A stretch of 64,000 bases of DNA from Dethiosulfatibacter aminovorans DSM 17477 (GTDB taxonomy: Bacteria > Bacillota > Clostridia > Tissierellales > Dethiosulfatibacteraceae), in contig NZ_FQZL01000009.1 of the NCBI RefSeq assembly GCF_900142005.1, positions 1 to 64,000 on the forward strand, in the 5' to 3' direction. Within the stretch, counting starts at the first letter, position 1. The number at the start of each line of letters is the position of its first letter. Below, one piece after another: positions 44,299 through 53,559 of the stretch. Position numbers and translations under genes: made by a program. The notes under the pieces were generated by a model. That model was not told the DNA's origin. It made no database searches and saw only the letters and a program-made list of their open reading frames with translations.

Positions 44299-45063
44299 AT
44301 GAAAATAGGGATATTTGATTCGGGGGTCGGAGGGCTTACTGTGCTAAATACAGCCATGGAGATGATTCCCCATGCAGAATACATATATTATGCTGATCTT
44401 GACAATGTACCTTATGGAACACGGGATAAGGACCAGGTAAGAAAGATGACACATGAAGCAATTACGTTTCTTCATGATATGGGGGTGGATGCAGTTGTTA
44501 TAGCCTGTAACACGGCTACAAGCACTTCTGTTGAGTTTTTGAGGAAGAGCTTTGATTTGCCTTTAATAGGTATGGAGCCGGCTGTAAAACCTGCAATAGA
44601 GAATTCTGACGAGGGAAAAGTAATTGTTATGGCAACTGAATTGACTCTCAAGGAGAAAAAATTCAAGAATCTTGTGAGCCGACTTGAAGGAGACGGCATA
44701 GTGGTATCATTACCCATGCCGGAGTTAGTTCATATGGCTGAAGACTTCAACTTCAATCATGAAGATGCAGTAAAACTTTTTAGAAACAAGCTTGAGAAGT
44801 ACAACCTTGAAGAATTTTCTGCCATTGTTCTTGGATGTACGCATTTTGTGTATTTTAAAAATATTTTGGAGAAGATGGTACCGGAAAATATTTCTGTAAT
44901 CGACGGCAACCTCGGTACAATAAGTCATTTAATCAAGATTCTTAAAGAAAATGACAAGTATGTTGAATCTGTTGGCAGCGTAGAGTACTATGTTTCAGGA
45001 AGAAAGGCGGTTCCTGAACAGTTTGAGAAATATTTGGCTTATCTGAAGGAAAACAATATTTGA
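44299..45063 (+). CDS. murI: Glutamate racemase
   Basis: This enzyme makes D-glutamate for peptidoglycan. The 254-residue protein has the N-terminal GIFDSGVGGLTVL and the two catalytic cysteines in ACNTATS (about residue 72) and GCTHF (about residue 180). AAATGGAG lies before ATG 44299. It is between the DUF218 gene and a flavoprotein in a tight run. Confidence 0.95.
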   Translation: MKIGIFDSGVGGLTVLNTAMEMIPHAEYIYYADLDNVPYGTRDKDQVRKMTHEAITFLHDMGVDAVVIACNTATSTSVEFLRKSFDLPLIGMEPAVKPAIENSDEGKVIVMATELTLKEKKFKNLVSRLEGDGIVVSLPMPELVHMAEDFNFNHEDAVKLFRNKLEKYNLEEFSAIVLGCTHFVYFKNILEKMVPENISVIDGNLGTISHLIKILKENDKYVESVGSVEYYVSGRKAVPEQFEKYLAYLKENNI

Positions 45064-45073
45064 GGAGGAGTAT

Positions 45074-45628
45074 ATGATGAAGACATTAATACTTATGGGA
45101 AGCCCCAGACCTATGGGAAATACGGCAAAAATGGCTGAATGGCTGACGGAGTCGGTTAAAGAAAGAGACATGGAAGCAGAGACTGTCTATTTGAATGCTC
45201 TAAGCATCAAACCATGTCAGGCATGTGGAGTATGTCATATGCCTGGAATGGGAGAGTGTATAGTGGATGATGATATGAAGGAAATATACGAGAAAATCAA
45301 GGAATCTGACTGTATAATTTTTGCCAGTCCTGTATATTTCTTTAATTTGACAGCACAGATTAAAACTGCAATTGATAGATTCTATGCATTTGGACCGGAT
45401 TACAAGAAATCTTTCCACGGTAAGAAATTTGGGCTTCTTATGTCATATGGAGATGACAACCTTGAAGTATCGGGAGGAAAGAATGCAGTGGCATCATTTA
45501 ATGACATGGCTGCTTACCTTGGCGTTGAAAACCTTGGCGTGGTACATTGTCAGGGATACGAACCCGGCGAGCTTGAAAGAAACAAGGATATAAAGGCGAA
45601 ATGTGAGGCAATGGCAATGAAAATCTAA
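45074..45628 (+). CDS. NAD(P)H-dependent FMN reductase-like flavoprotein
   Basis: This 184-residue flavodoxin-fold protein has the FMN phosphate loop GSPRPMGNTAKM (residues 8-19), a cysteine group CQACGVCHMPGMGEC in the position used by iron-sulfur flavoproteins, and the FASPVYFFNLTAQIKTAIDR segment of the family. GAGGAGG precedes the ATG pair at 45074/45077. The electron donor and acceptor are unknown; the next gene also encodes a redox protein. Confidence 0.88.
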   Translation: MMKTLILMGSPRPMGNTAKMAEWLTESVKERDMEAETVYLNALSIKPCQACGVCHMPGMGECIVDDDMKEIYEKIKESDCIIFASPVYFFNLTAQIKTAIDRFYAFGPDYKKSFHGKKFGLLMSYGDDNLEVSGGKNAVASFNDMAAYLGVENLGVVHCQGYEPGELERNKDIKAKCEAMAMKI

Positions 45629-45643
45629 GAGGCTGGTTACAAC

Positions 45644-46276
45644 ATGAGTGGCAAGAAAATAATAGTTAAAAAAAACGGACCTCTCGTTGCAAGAAATATT
45701 GATAGTTTAATAGACGGCAATGGCAAAAGTCTTGAGACAAGAGAAACCATGGCCCTTTGTCGATGCGGCAGATCAAAGAGAAAACCTTTCTGCGACGGAA
45801 GTCACAGTGAAGGCTTCGTGGATGAAAAGGCTGAAAACAGATGCAGGGACAGGATGGATACATACAAGGGTAAACGAATTACAGTGTATGACAACAGGGG
45901 TGTATGCAGTCATCACAGATTTTGTGTTGAAGAGCTGCCTTCTGTATTCAAAAGAGGAGAAAGACTGTGGATTCACCCTGATGAAGCAGAGCCGGAAGAA
46001 ATAATAAAAATATGTGAAATGTGTCCTTCGGGAGCCCTGAGTTATGGTTTTGAAGATAATGAAAGAATAAACAAGGGAGTTACTGAAGATGCCAAGATTA
46101 CAATAGCAAATGAAGATGCGCATGGGAAAAACGGCCCATATGAAGTAAATGGCGACATAATACTGGTGACTGATAGTGGTGAAATGCCCGAGTCTGAAAA
46201 GCATTATACTCTTTGCAGATGTGGAAAATCCAAGAACAAGCCCTTCTGTGACGGTACTCATTTGAAGCATAAATAA
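45644..46276 (+). CDS. CDGSH - Fer4_19 - CDGSH iron-sulfur protein
   Basis: The 210-residue protein carries an N-terminal CDGSH zinc-finger-type 2Fe-2S site (LCRCGRSKRKPFCDGSHSEG, residues 38-57). A divergent ferredoxin-like middle domain (VCSHHRFCVEELPSVF to CEMCPSGALSY) follows, then a second CDGSH-type site (LCRCGKSKNKPFCDGTH) at the C-terminus. It is probably a cytoplasmic redox or cluster-transfer protein working with the flavoprotein 15 bases upstream. That partnership is an inference. Confidence 0.9.
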   Translation: MSGKKIIVKKNGPLVARNIDSLIDGNGKSLETRETMALCRCGRSKRKPFCDGSHSEGFVDEKAENRCRDRMDTYKGKRITVYDNRGVCSHHRFCVEELPSVFKRGERLWIHPDEAEPEEIIKICEMCPSGALSYGFEDNERINKGVTEDAKITIANEDAHGKNGPYEVNGDIILVTDSGEMPESEKHYTLCRCGKSKNKPFCDGTHLKHK

Positions 46277-46326
46277 GCTATATGTTGTCCTAATCAAAGG
46301 ACTATAATATTAAATTTTAAGCAATT

Positions 46327-46363
46327 AAAAATCCGACTGCATTTTAATGCCAGTCGGATTTTT
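46327..46363. terminator. Two-way terminator
   Basis: AAAAATCCGACTG and CAGTCGGATTTTT form a 13-bp stem between the converging CDGSH and permease genes. Confidence 0.9.
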
Positions 46364-46403
46364 ATTGTCATCATAATTCAAAAATAATTGATGGTTTGTT
46401 CCT

Positions 46404-47678
46404 TTATATCTCCGAAGGAAGAACCTTGTTAAGTACAACTCCAATGAAAGCAGCTATTGCAAGGCCTGAAAGTGAAAGCGTTCCGCCTATGTGGATGTTG
46501 TCTATCGCGATTCCAGTTACTAGAATCAGGGATGCTATCATAAGGTTTCTTGAATGAGCAAAATCAAGTTTGGCTTCTACCATTGTCCTTACTCCTACAC
46601 TGGCTATCATACCAAATAATATTATTGAAACTCCGCCCATGACAGGACCGGGAATTGAGCTTATCAGAGCGCCGAATTTTCCTACAAAGCTGAGCAATAC
46701 GGCAAATATTGCGGCGGTTCTAAGAATTGAAGGGTCATAGATTTTTGTTACTGCAAGAACACCTGTATTTTCACTATATGTTGTGTTTGCAGGTCCTCCT
46801 ATAAATCCGGCAATCAGGGTTGCTACACCGTCTCCCAGCATTGTCTTGTGAACACCTGGGTTCTTGAAGAAATCCTTGCCTACTACTGCTCCGTTTGTTG
46901 TTATATCTCCAAAGTGCTCAATGAAGATTACGAGGGCTATTGGAGATATTGCTGTTATTCCTGAAAGTGTGAATTCAGGCATTGCAGTTAGATGATCCAT
47001 TGCCGATGAGGATAATCCAATCCATCCAGCCTGCATTACTGGTGCAAAATCAACAAGGTTCAGGGGAACCGATACCAGGTATCCTACTATTACAGCAATC
47101 AATATTGGAACGAGTTTAAAAAATCCCTTTGCGAAGATTGAAACAACTATCATTGTTGCTACAACTACTGCTGCTGCAGTTAACGAAGCAATATCGAATG
47201 TTCCTGTCTGTGTTGCAGCATCAAAAGAATATCCAGCCATTCCAAGTGCAACGGGCGCAAGTCTTAGACCGATAACCATTATTACAGGACCGGTTACTAT
47301 TGGAGGGAAGTATGACTTCACTTTTTCCGCTCCTGCCAGCTTGATTATCAACGACATAAGAATATAGATTATTCCAGCGCCTATAACTCCTGCTTTTACA
47401 GCGCCGATTCCATCTGAAGACAATGTCATCGCTATGGCTCCAATAAATGCAAAGCTTGATCCCAGGAATACAGGTACCTTACCGCCTGTTATGAAATGAA
47501 ACATCAGCGTTCCGAGGCCTGCACTCAATAGTGCCAGTGACGGGTTGAGCCCGGTTAAAATGGGAACCAGAACTGTAGCGCCGAACATGGCTAAAAGATG
47601 CTGAAGTCCAAGGATTACTTTTTGTGTGCCTTTAATGCTTAATGATGATTGATCTTGATTGATTCTATTTGCAGACAT
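46404..47678 (-). CDS. uraA: Uracil (NCS2 family) permease
   Basis: This 424-residue, 14-helix nucleobase:cation symporter has the NCS2 start GLQHLLAMFGATVLVPILTG, the QxxATVLVP-like region and GGPANTTYSENTGV. The PyrR-type attenuator upstream supports uracil over xanthine. The start is the ATG at 47678, because the ATG at 47690 is part of the GGAGG ribosome binding site region. Confidence 0.93.
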   Translation of the reverse strand: MSANRINQDQSSLSIKGTQKVILGLQHLLAMFGATVLVPILTGLNPSLALLSAGLGTLMFHFITGGKVPVFLGSSFAFIGAIAMTLSSDGIGAVKAGVIGAGIIYILMSLIIKLAGAEKVKSYFPPIVTGPVIMVIGLRLAPVALGMAGYSFDAATQTGTFDIASLTAAAVVVATMIVVSIFAKGFFKLVPILIAVIVGYLVSVPLNLVDFAPVMQAGWIGLSSSAMDHLTAMPEFTLSGITAISPIALVIFIEHFGDITTNGAVVGKDFFKNPGVHKTMLGDGVATLIAGFIGGPANTTYSENTGVLAVTKIYDPSILRTAAIFAVLLSFVGKFGALISSIPGPVMGGVSIILFGMIASVGVRTMVEAKLDFAHSRNLMIASLILVTGIAIDNIHIGGTLSLSGLAIAAFIGVVLNKVLPSEI

Positions 47679-47739
47679 GCAAACCTCCATAAAATTGTTT
47701 TTTTATTACAACTTTCCGTTGCATAGTTGGGAGACAAAA

Positions 47740-47822
47740 AAACTTCTTGCGCGGCAAGAAGTTTGTATAATTTCATATACTCTGTTTATCTCCTTGCTGG
47801 TCTCACGGACCAAGTTAAAGGA
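47740..47822 (-). promoter_or_regulatory. PyrR-type attenuator upstream of uraA
   Basis: On the minus strand a hairpin with the PyrR-binding loop pattern (TTTAACTTGGTCC-GTGA-GACC-AGCAAGG, 47792-47820) is followed by a terminator (AAACTTCTTGCCGCG hairpin, about 47740-47764) with seven T. With UMP-bound PyrR the terminator should form and lower permease expression. PyrR itself is not in the window. Confidence 0.85.
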
Positions 47823-47839
47823 TTAATTATTTCGTCTAT

Positions 47840-47868
47840 ATAATACAGACAACGGAGGGATTTGTCAA
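47840..47868 (-). promoter_or_regulatory. Promoter of uraA
   Basis: On the minus strand TTGACA (47863-47868) and TATTAT (47840-47845) are 17 bases apart. The -35 box overlaps the stop codon of the upstream nucleotidase gene. Confidence 0.8.
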
Positions 47869-48440
47869 TTGTTAAATGACAAATCGTAATATTTTTTTAT
47901 TGAATCGCGTATTTCTTTCCAGTTATAAACTCTTTCAATATTTTCAGGGTTTTCATATCTGTTGAAGCCCGTGTCAATGAGTATGACCTTGATATTGTCT
48001 TCTGCTAGTTTCTTTGCAGTTTCAAGATTGTCTTCTATGAAGATGTCGCAATTAAGCTCATTTGCCTTATCGTTTTTTTCAAAGGAGCCAAGATGATATA
48101 CCTGTGAATAGATTTTATGGTTCTTCAGCCATTGTACAGTGATAGGTTCTATATGACTTTCCCTTGCGGTGACATAATATATATTGCTGAATTCTCTAAT
48201 GCTGTCGATTGCATCTTTTGCAAAGGGACGTATCGTTGCTGTTTCGTGCATCTGGTCTGAAAATTTGTGATAAAAATCATCAAATTTCTTATAATCGAAT
48301 TCGTTGTCCTTGAAATAATCTTCTACAGTATCATCGCTGTACACATAGTCCGTGCCAAAATAATCATTGGCATATTGGACCCAGTAATCAGGCATAGTTA
48401 CTGTACTGTCTATATCAATACATATATTTAATTTTTGCAT
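47865..48440 (-). CDS. 5' nucleotidase, NT5C-type HAD protein
   Basis: This 191-residue HAD-superfamily protein has the catalytic motif ICIDIDSTVT (two Asp, residues 6-11), YVTARESH as motif II, and IFIEDNLETAKKL as motif IV. It resembles 5'(3')-deoxyribonucleotidase-like proteins. GAGGT precedes the ATG. It is the neighbour of the uracil permease, so a role in pyrimidine nucleotide turnover is possible but unproven. Confidence 0.8.
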   Translation of the reverse strand: MQKLNICIDIDSTVTMPDYWVQYANDYFGTDYVYSDDTVEDYFKDNEFDYKKFDDFYHKFSDQMHETATIRPFAKDAIDSIREFSNIYYVTARESHIEPITVQWLKNHKIYSQVYHLGSFEKNDKANELNCDIFIEDNLETAKKLAEDNIKVILIDTGFNRYENPENIERVYNWKEIRDSIKKYYDLSFNN

Positions 48441-48457
48441 TATTTTTACCTCGCATT

Positions 48458-48481
48458 AAACGCAGCGAAGCTGCTTTTTGT
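48458..48481 (+). repeat. R1 repeat remnant, copy e
   Basis: ACGCAGCGAAGCTGCTTTTTG matches only the small-hairpin end of R1 (GCAGC-GAA-GCTGC at 48462-48474). The large and middle hairpins are absent. Confidence 0.4.
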
Positions 48482-48513
48482 TTCTACAATGTTATCATAA
48501 AAGTGCAAAAAAT

Positions 48514-48545
48514 AAAACTCTGATATTATTAAAATTTCAGAGTTT
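48514..48545 (-). terminator. Terminator of the PAS-GGDEF gene
   Basis: AAACTCTGA and TCAGAGTTT pair around an AT-rich loop just beyond the minus-strand stop codon. On the minus strand T-rich sequence follows. Confidence 0.7.
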
Positions 48546-48558
48546 ATTCTTTGCCCGT

Positions 48559-50673
48559 CTACAGCATATTGCTGTACATGGCATATCCGCTTTTGCCGCT
48601 GGTTTTTACCGAGTACATAGCTTCATCCGCTTTCCTGAAAAGCTCCTGCCTGGAACTTCCATCTTCCGGATAGAGGGATATTCCTATGCTGGCATCAACT
48701 TTGCAGACTCCCTGGGATATTATATATTTTCTTGTGATTGAATGATATATTTCCTTTATTATCTCTTCGAGAGCATCCAGATTGCCGTAATCAGGAATTA
48801 TCATTATGAATTCATCTCCAGACAGCCTCCCGGCAAGGGAACCCTGAGGACCGCTGGTACTGAGTCGTTTTGCAAGGGTTGCAATGACCATGTCCCCGGC
48901 ATCGTGTCCATAGGTATCGTTGACAGGCTTGAAGTCATCAAGGTCTATCATTACAACTGCGAACTGTTCTTTTGTGAACATTTCCTGCATGTTTTCATAA
49001 ATTCCGTTTCTGTTGTAGATTTTCGAAAGCTGGTCATGGGTTGCTACATGCTTCAATTCCTTTTCGAATTTCTTTCTTGATGTAATATCCCTTACGAAGG
49101 AACAGATATACTGGTGTTCCCTGTTGGATATAAGATTGTTCTGTATTTCTATATATTTTATTGATGAATTCCTTGAACTTTTAATAAAGGATTCAAATGA
49201 GAAAATTTTGTTTCGGTTAATGTTTGGAAGAAGTATCTGGTTCCACCATCTGTAGTCAATATTGGTATTGAAATCCATTATTTTTTTGCTGTTGTAGTCA
49301 TGAATCGATATTCCAAAGCTTTTTCTTGCGGCATCGTTGGCATATATTACATATCCTTCGGTGTCAGTAAAGTAGATTTCTTCAAGAGATTTGTTTACAG
49401 CAAAGGATGTTTTGTACAGTTCATCTTCTTTCTGCCAAGAGTCTGTTATGTCGAATATGAGGCAGTTGTCATATCTGTTGTTGTCCTTGCTGTCAATGAT
49501 GTGGAGCAGTTTTACCTTCTTGTTGTCTGATGAAAGCGTATATATCCTTTCTTTGCTGTCAAGGTCATTGTCATTTGGCTTGAAAAGATGGAGGAAGTTG
49601 GTTTCTTCCATTATAAGCATACTGTTTTCCATATTGAGTATCTTTAAGGCTTCAAGGGAGAAGTTTTGATACAGTTTGTTTTGCCTGTCAAATTTCATGC
49701 TTCCTATATTAGCATGGTTTTCAAGAAGGTTGTATTTATATTCAGAACTGCTGTGGTCACTTAAGTCGGTCAGGACACCCATTATATGATTCATACCTTC
49801 AGTATTGGAATGCTTTGCCTTAAGAGTGTGCCACTTCCATTTGTTTTCCTTTTCTTCAAGTCTGAATTTCAGTGTAAAGCCATAACCTTCATTTAAACGG
49901 CAGTATTCCATTTCGTTTTTCAAGAGAACACTATCTTCCGGGTGAATCTTGCTTGAATTAATAAAATCCTTTGGTTTTACAAAAGAAGATGAAGTCAGGT
50001 TCTGGAACACCTTGTTGTAGGTGAAATAGTCTGCATTAATATCCCAGTTGAAAAAGCCTATGTCTGTTTCCCTTGATATGAAGGTCAAAAGGTTCTCCTC
50101 ATCATTTGATATGTTGTTTATGGAAGAGATGAGCTTGCTGTCGTGAACCTTTATCTGAGTAAGCTTCTTTTTGTCAGACATGAAATTGGAGATGGTTACA
50201 AGGGCCTCCATATATTCTCCGTCCATAGTTGAAACGTGAGTATATTTTGTTTCTCTTTTGTTTTTTGTATCAAATGAAACAAGGTTTGTAGTTATGAACT
50301 CATGTATGTTTTTACCTTTTAATTTATTGAAACTACCGGCTTTCAAAACTTCTACAGCCTTGGAGTTGCAGTTGCATATCATGTTGTTTTTGACAATGAT
50401 GACTGCATCGTCTGTATTGTCAAAAAAATTCATCAAAATATCATCTTTTTCAAAAGCCATCTTTTTGTATGCTCTGATGCCAATCATGTATATTGCAAGT
50501 ATTATTAAAATTACTCCACTGAATATAATGCTCTTTCCGGTGGTTTCATTCAATCCCAAAAATTTAATCATAAGGTCTACTGCATTCGTGTACTGGTCGG
50601 CCCAGATTATTGATACAAGAAGAGCAAGTGCGCATATAAATAATGTTTTCTCAATTGTCAGGATCTTTCTCAT
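48559..50673 (-). CDS. Membrane PAS-GGDEF signalling protein
   Basis: This 704-residue protein has two N-terminal membrane helices (about residues 8-25 and 47-66), several PAS-like regions (about 85-160, 205-310, 320-410 and 425-540) and a C-terminal GGDEF domain. The active-site loop reads SGDEF (618-622) instead of GGDEF, a substitution found in active diguanylate cyclases. IDLDDFKPVNDTYGHDAGD and SIGISLYPEDG are typical. No RxxD inhibitory site is seen five residues upstream. It probably makes cyclic di-GMP in response to a signal sensed by the PAS domains. Confidence 0.9.
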   Translation of the reverse strand: MRKILTIEKTLFICALALLVSIIWADQYTNAVDLMIKFLGLNETTGKSIIFSGVILIILAIYMIGIRAYKKMAFEKDDILMNFFDNTDDAVIIVKNNMICNCNSKAVEVLKAGSFNKLKGKNIHEFITTNLVSFDTKNKRETKYTHVSTMDGEYMEALVTISNFMSDKKKLTQIKVHDSKLISSINNISNDEENLLTFISRETDIGFFNWDINADYFTYNKVFQNLTSSSFVKPKDFINSSKIHPEDSVLLKNEMEYCRLNEGYGFTLKFRLEEKENKWKWHTLKAKHSNTEGMNHIMGVLTDLSDHSSSEYKYNLLENHANIGSMKFDRQNKLYQNFSLEALKILNMENSMLIMEETNFLHLFKPNDNDLDSKERIYTLSSDNKKVKLLHIIDSKDNNRYDNCLIFDITDSWQKEDELYKTSFAVNKSLEEIYFTDTEGYVIYANDAARKSFGISIHDYNSKKIMDFNTNIDYRWWNQILLPNINRNKIFSFESFIKSSRNSSIKYIEIQNNLISNREHQYICSFVRDITSRKKFEKELKHVATHDQLSKIYNRNGIYENMQEMFTKEQFAVVMIDLDDFKPVNDTYGHDAGDMVIATLAKRLSTSGPQGSLAGRLSGDEFIMIIPDYGNLDALEEIIKEIYHSITRKYIISQGVCKVDASIGISLYPEDGSSRQELFRKADEAMYSVKTSGKSGYAMYSNML

Positions 50674-50789
50674 TATATACTCCTTAAAAAAATATAAGTT
50701 TATTTTATCAAACTCAACGAATACTTAAAAGCAAAATTACGTATTTCATGAAATTTACTATAATATTCAATATATACACCAGTTTATGT

Positions 50790-50795
50790 TATAAT
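50790..50795 (+). promoter_or_regulatory. Promoter -10 box of the flavin reductase-radA pair
   Basis: A perfect TATAAT lies 47 bases before ATG 50842. The -35 region is poor. Confidence 0.4.
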
Positions 50796-50841
50796 AGTCA
50801 TTATTTACTGTGATTTTTAATATTTATATTTGGAGGTATTA

Positions 50842-51339
50842 ATGGAGCTTAATTATCTTGATTTTTCGTCAAAGGCTATAGAACAGTTTTCCAAAGGCGG
50901 TGCGTTTCTGACTGTAAAGGGGGAAAAACGTGTCAATACCATGACAATAGGGTGGGGATTCATAGGTAAAATGTGGAACAAACCCATGTTCATAGCTGCA
51001 GTAAGATATTCCAGATTCACATACAGGCTTTTAAAGGAAACAGATGAATTTACTGTGAGTTTTCCTCTTCATGGACAGCTAACAAAAGAACTCGCATTCT
51101 GTGGGAAAAAATCAGGAAAGAATTACGACAAGTTTGAAGAATGCATGATTGAACTTGAGGAAGGGGATGTGTTGGATACTCCAGTGATAAAGGATTGCAA
51201 CCTTCACTATGAATGCAGGATAGCATACAGACAGACACTGGAGCCAGAACTCATCAAGGAAGATTTTATACTGGAAAAATATGAAGACAATGATTATCAC
51301 GTTATGATATACGGTGAAATCGTATCGTGTCACAGTTAA
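50842..51339 (+). CDS. Flavin reductase-like (flavoredoxin) protein
   Basis: The 165-residue protein has the split-barrel FMN-binding fold: NTMTIGWGFIGKMWNKP, FTVSFPLHGQ and a CGKKSGKNYDKF segment. Relatives transfer electrons with flavin in anaerobes. ATG 50842 follows TTGGAGGT; the TTG at 50830 overlaps that site. It is 10 bases before radA. Confidence 0.88.
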   Translation: MELNYLDFSSKAIEQFSKGGAFLTVKGEKRVNTMTIGWGFIGKMWNKPMFIAAVRYSRFTYRLLKETDEFTVSFPLHGQLTKELAFCGKKSGKNYDKFEECMIELEEGDVLDTPVIKDCNLHYECRIAYRQTLEPELIKEDFILEKYEDNDYHVMIYGEIVSCHS

Positions 51340-51348
51340 GGGTGAAAA

Positions 51349-52704
51349 ATGGCTAAAAAAAAGACTAAATTCATATGCCAGGAATGCGGTTATGAATCCG
51401 CAAAATGGATGGGTAAATGCCCGGCATGTGAAACATGGAATACATTTGTGGAAGAAACAATAACAAAATCCAGGAACGACAAGACTGTAGGCATATCCGG
51501 CGGAAAGCCTGTAGCTCTTAAGGAAATTGAAATAACCGGAGAGAACAGATATGATTCGGGAATAGAGGAATTCAATCGCGTACTGGGTGGTGGAGTAGTA
51601 AGGGGTTCTCTGGTACTTGTGGGAGGAGATCCCGGAATAGGAAAGTCTACTCTTTTAATGCAGACTGCAGGAGTTGTATCTTCAAGCGGAAGAAAGGTGC
51701 TTTATGTATCGGGGGAGGAATCTCCAAGCCAGCTTAAGCTTAGGGCTGAAAGGCTTGAAATCTTAAATTCGGATTTCAATATTCTTGCCGAAACCGATAT
51801 GGCTGTAATCAAGGAATGGGTGGAAAAATTGTCCCCTGACGTTCTCATACTGGATTCCATACAGACGGTCTACAATCCTGAGATAACATCTGCTCCCGGC
51901 AGCGTGAGCCAGGTGAAGGATGCAACCACGGCTCTAATGAACATAACAAAGACTTCGAAGCTTGCCACCTTTATAGTTGGACATGTCACCAAACAGGGGT
52001 CAATTGCTGGTCCAAGGGTTTTGGAACATATGGTTGACACTGTACTGTATTTTGAAGGTGATAAGATGGGGACCTATCGTATTCTCAGGGCTGTCAAGAA
52101 CAGATTCGGTTCGACAAACGAAATAGGTGTTTTCGAAATGAGGGACAAGGGTCTTGTGGAAATACTGAATCCTTCCGAAATATTTGTTCAAAAAAGCGAC
52201 AAGGAGAATTCGGGAACTGTCATAACCTCCTCCATAGAAGGCACAAGACCCATTCTGGTTGAAATCCAGGCTTTGGTGAGCCTTTCATCCCTTGGAATGC
52301 CAAGAAGGGTGACTACCGGAGTGGATCACAACAGAACTTCCATGCTCATGGCTGTTATGGAAAAGAAAATGGGTATGCAGCTTCAGAATTGTGATGCATA
52401 TGTAAATGTAATTGGCGGACTCCAGCTAAGGGAAACATCAGTAGATTTGGCAATACTATGTGCAATAACTTCCAGTTTTAGAGACCGGGCCTGTGATCCT
52501 TACACAATAATAATAGGGGAAGTCGGGTTGACGGGAGAAATCAGAGGTGTCAGCCAGATAGAAAAAAGGATAAATGAAGCAAAAAAGCTAGGCTTTAAAA
52601 AGGTGCTGATTCCAAAGACAAATCTGGAGAGCATAAAAAGCGCCGGAGGCATCGAAATTATTGGGGTAGGAAGCGTTGATGAGGCTGTAGAATGTTTATT
52701 TTAG
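51349..52704 (+). CDS. radA: DNA repair protein RadA
   Basis: This branch-migration ATPase acts in recombination. The 451-residue protein has the N-terminal C4 zinc finger (CQECGYESAKWMGKCPAC), Walker A GGDPGIGKST (about residues 92-101), the RadA-specific KNRFG and a C-terminal Lon-protease-like domain. In many Firmicutes it lies close to PIN-TRAM and isp genes, as here. Confidence 0.96.
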   Translation: MAKKKTKFICQECGYESAKWMGKCPACETWNTFVEETITKSRNDKTVGISGGKPVALKEIEITGENRYDSGIEEFNRVLGGGVVRGSLVLVGGDPGIGKSTLLMQTAGVVSSSGRKVLYVSGEESPSQLKLRAERLEILNSDFNILAETDMAVIKEWVEKLSPDVLILDSIQTVYNPEITSAPGSVSQVKDATTALMNITKTSKLATFIVGHVTKQGSIAGPRVLEHMVDTVLYFEGDKMGTYRILRAVKNRFGSTNEIGVFEMRDKGLVEILNPSEIFVQKSDKENSGTVITSSIEGTRPILVEIQALVSLSSLGMPRRVTTGVDHNRTSMLMAVMEKKMGMQLQNCDAYVNVIGGLQLRETSVDLAILCAITSSFRDRACDPYTIIIGEVGLTGEIRGVSQIEKRINEAKKLGFKKVLIPKTNLESIKSAGGIEIIGVGSVDEAVECLF

Positions 52705-52754
52705 CTTTTTAAACTTTCTTAAGCTATAAAAATGCCAAAAGTTCAAAAATTTTG

Positions 52755-52818
52755 TTGACAAACGGTTTCCCTGGTGATAAAATACTCGTTTGACAAAAAT
52801 GCTGTTGGGTGGTATAAT
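52755..52818 (+). promoter_or_regulatory. Two tandem promoters before carD
   Basis: The first has TTGACA (52755-52760) and TAAAAT (52778-52783), 17 apart. The second has TTGACA (52790-52795) and TATAAT (52813-52818), 17 apart, a perfect consensus. The start codon is at 52838. Confidence 0.85.
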
Positions 52819-52837
52819 AGTCTTTGGAGGTAATTGA

Positions 52838-53320
52838 ATGTATAATTTAGGAGATAAGATTGTGTACCCTATGCATGGAGCAGGCGTCATAGAATCGATA
52901 GAAGAGAAAGAAATACTTGGTGAAATCAAAAAATATTATGTGATAGCCATGCCTTTAGGTGATATGAAATTAATGGTACCTATTGATAACGCAGACGACA
53001 TAGGGGTTAGAAATGTAATTGATTATACTGATGTCAACAAGGTTTTTACGGTTTTGAAGCAGGATACTGAAATTACGGAATTGAACTGGAACAAGAGATA
53101 CAGAAAAAACATGGACAAAATGAAGAGTGGCGATATATTTGAAGTTGCTAGAATTGTTAGAAATCTTGCTTTTAGAGACAAGGAAAAGGGCCTGTCTGCC
53201 GGTGAAAAGAAAATGTTGAACAACGCCAAGCAGATACTGATAAGCGAATTGATCCTGGCTGAAGGAAGCAGTTCGGATTTCATGAACAGCAAAATTGAAG
53301 ATATTATTGAAAAGAATTAG
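52838..53320 (+). CDS. carD: CarD/CdnL-family transcription regulator
   Basis: The 160-residue protein has the N-terminal RNA-polymerase-interacting domain (LGDKIVYPMHGAGVIESIEE, residues 4-23) and a helical C-terminal half with the RNLAFRDKEKGLSAGEKKML signature. The family binds the RNA polymerase beta subunit and stabilises open promoter complexes. Its own two consensus promoters suggest high expression. GGAGGT precedes the ATG. Confidence 0.93.
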   Translation: MYNLGDKIVYPMHGAGVIESIEEKEILGEIKKYYVIAMPLGDMKLMVPIDNADDIGVRNVIDYTDVNKVFTVLKQDTEITELNWNKRYRKNMDKMKSGDIFEVARIVRNLAFRDKEKGLSAGEKKMLNNAKQILISELILAEGSSSDFMNSKIEDIIEKN

Positions 53321-53345
53321 GATAACCTCCTAATTCTTACTTTTA
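53314..53345 (+). terminator. Terminator overlapping the carD stop
   Basis: GAATTAGGA and TCCTAATTC form a perfect 9-bp stem with a 5-base loop, followed by TTACTTTTAT. The left arm contains the carD stop codon. Confidence 0.7.
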
Positions 53346-53559
53346 TATCGATAATTTTTGTATTTTATCCGCTTCAATTCAAAAGAGTTATATGCTTTGA
53401 ATGGGGTGAGTCAGTAAAGTTTATTATTTTTGTTTTCTTAAGGTAGAGTAAAGAAAAGAGAAATAAAATGATTTTGTAAAAATAAAAACCAATTTTTTAT
53501 AGTTTTTATTTTAATATTGTGTTAAAGTAATTGTATATTTAAAGAGGGGAGGTGGAAAT

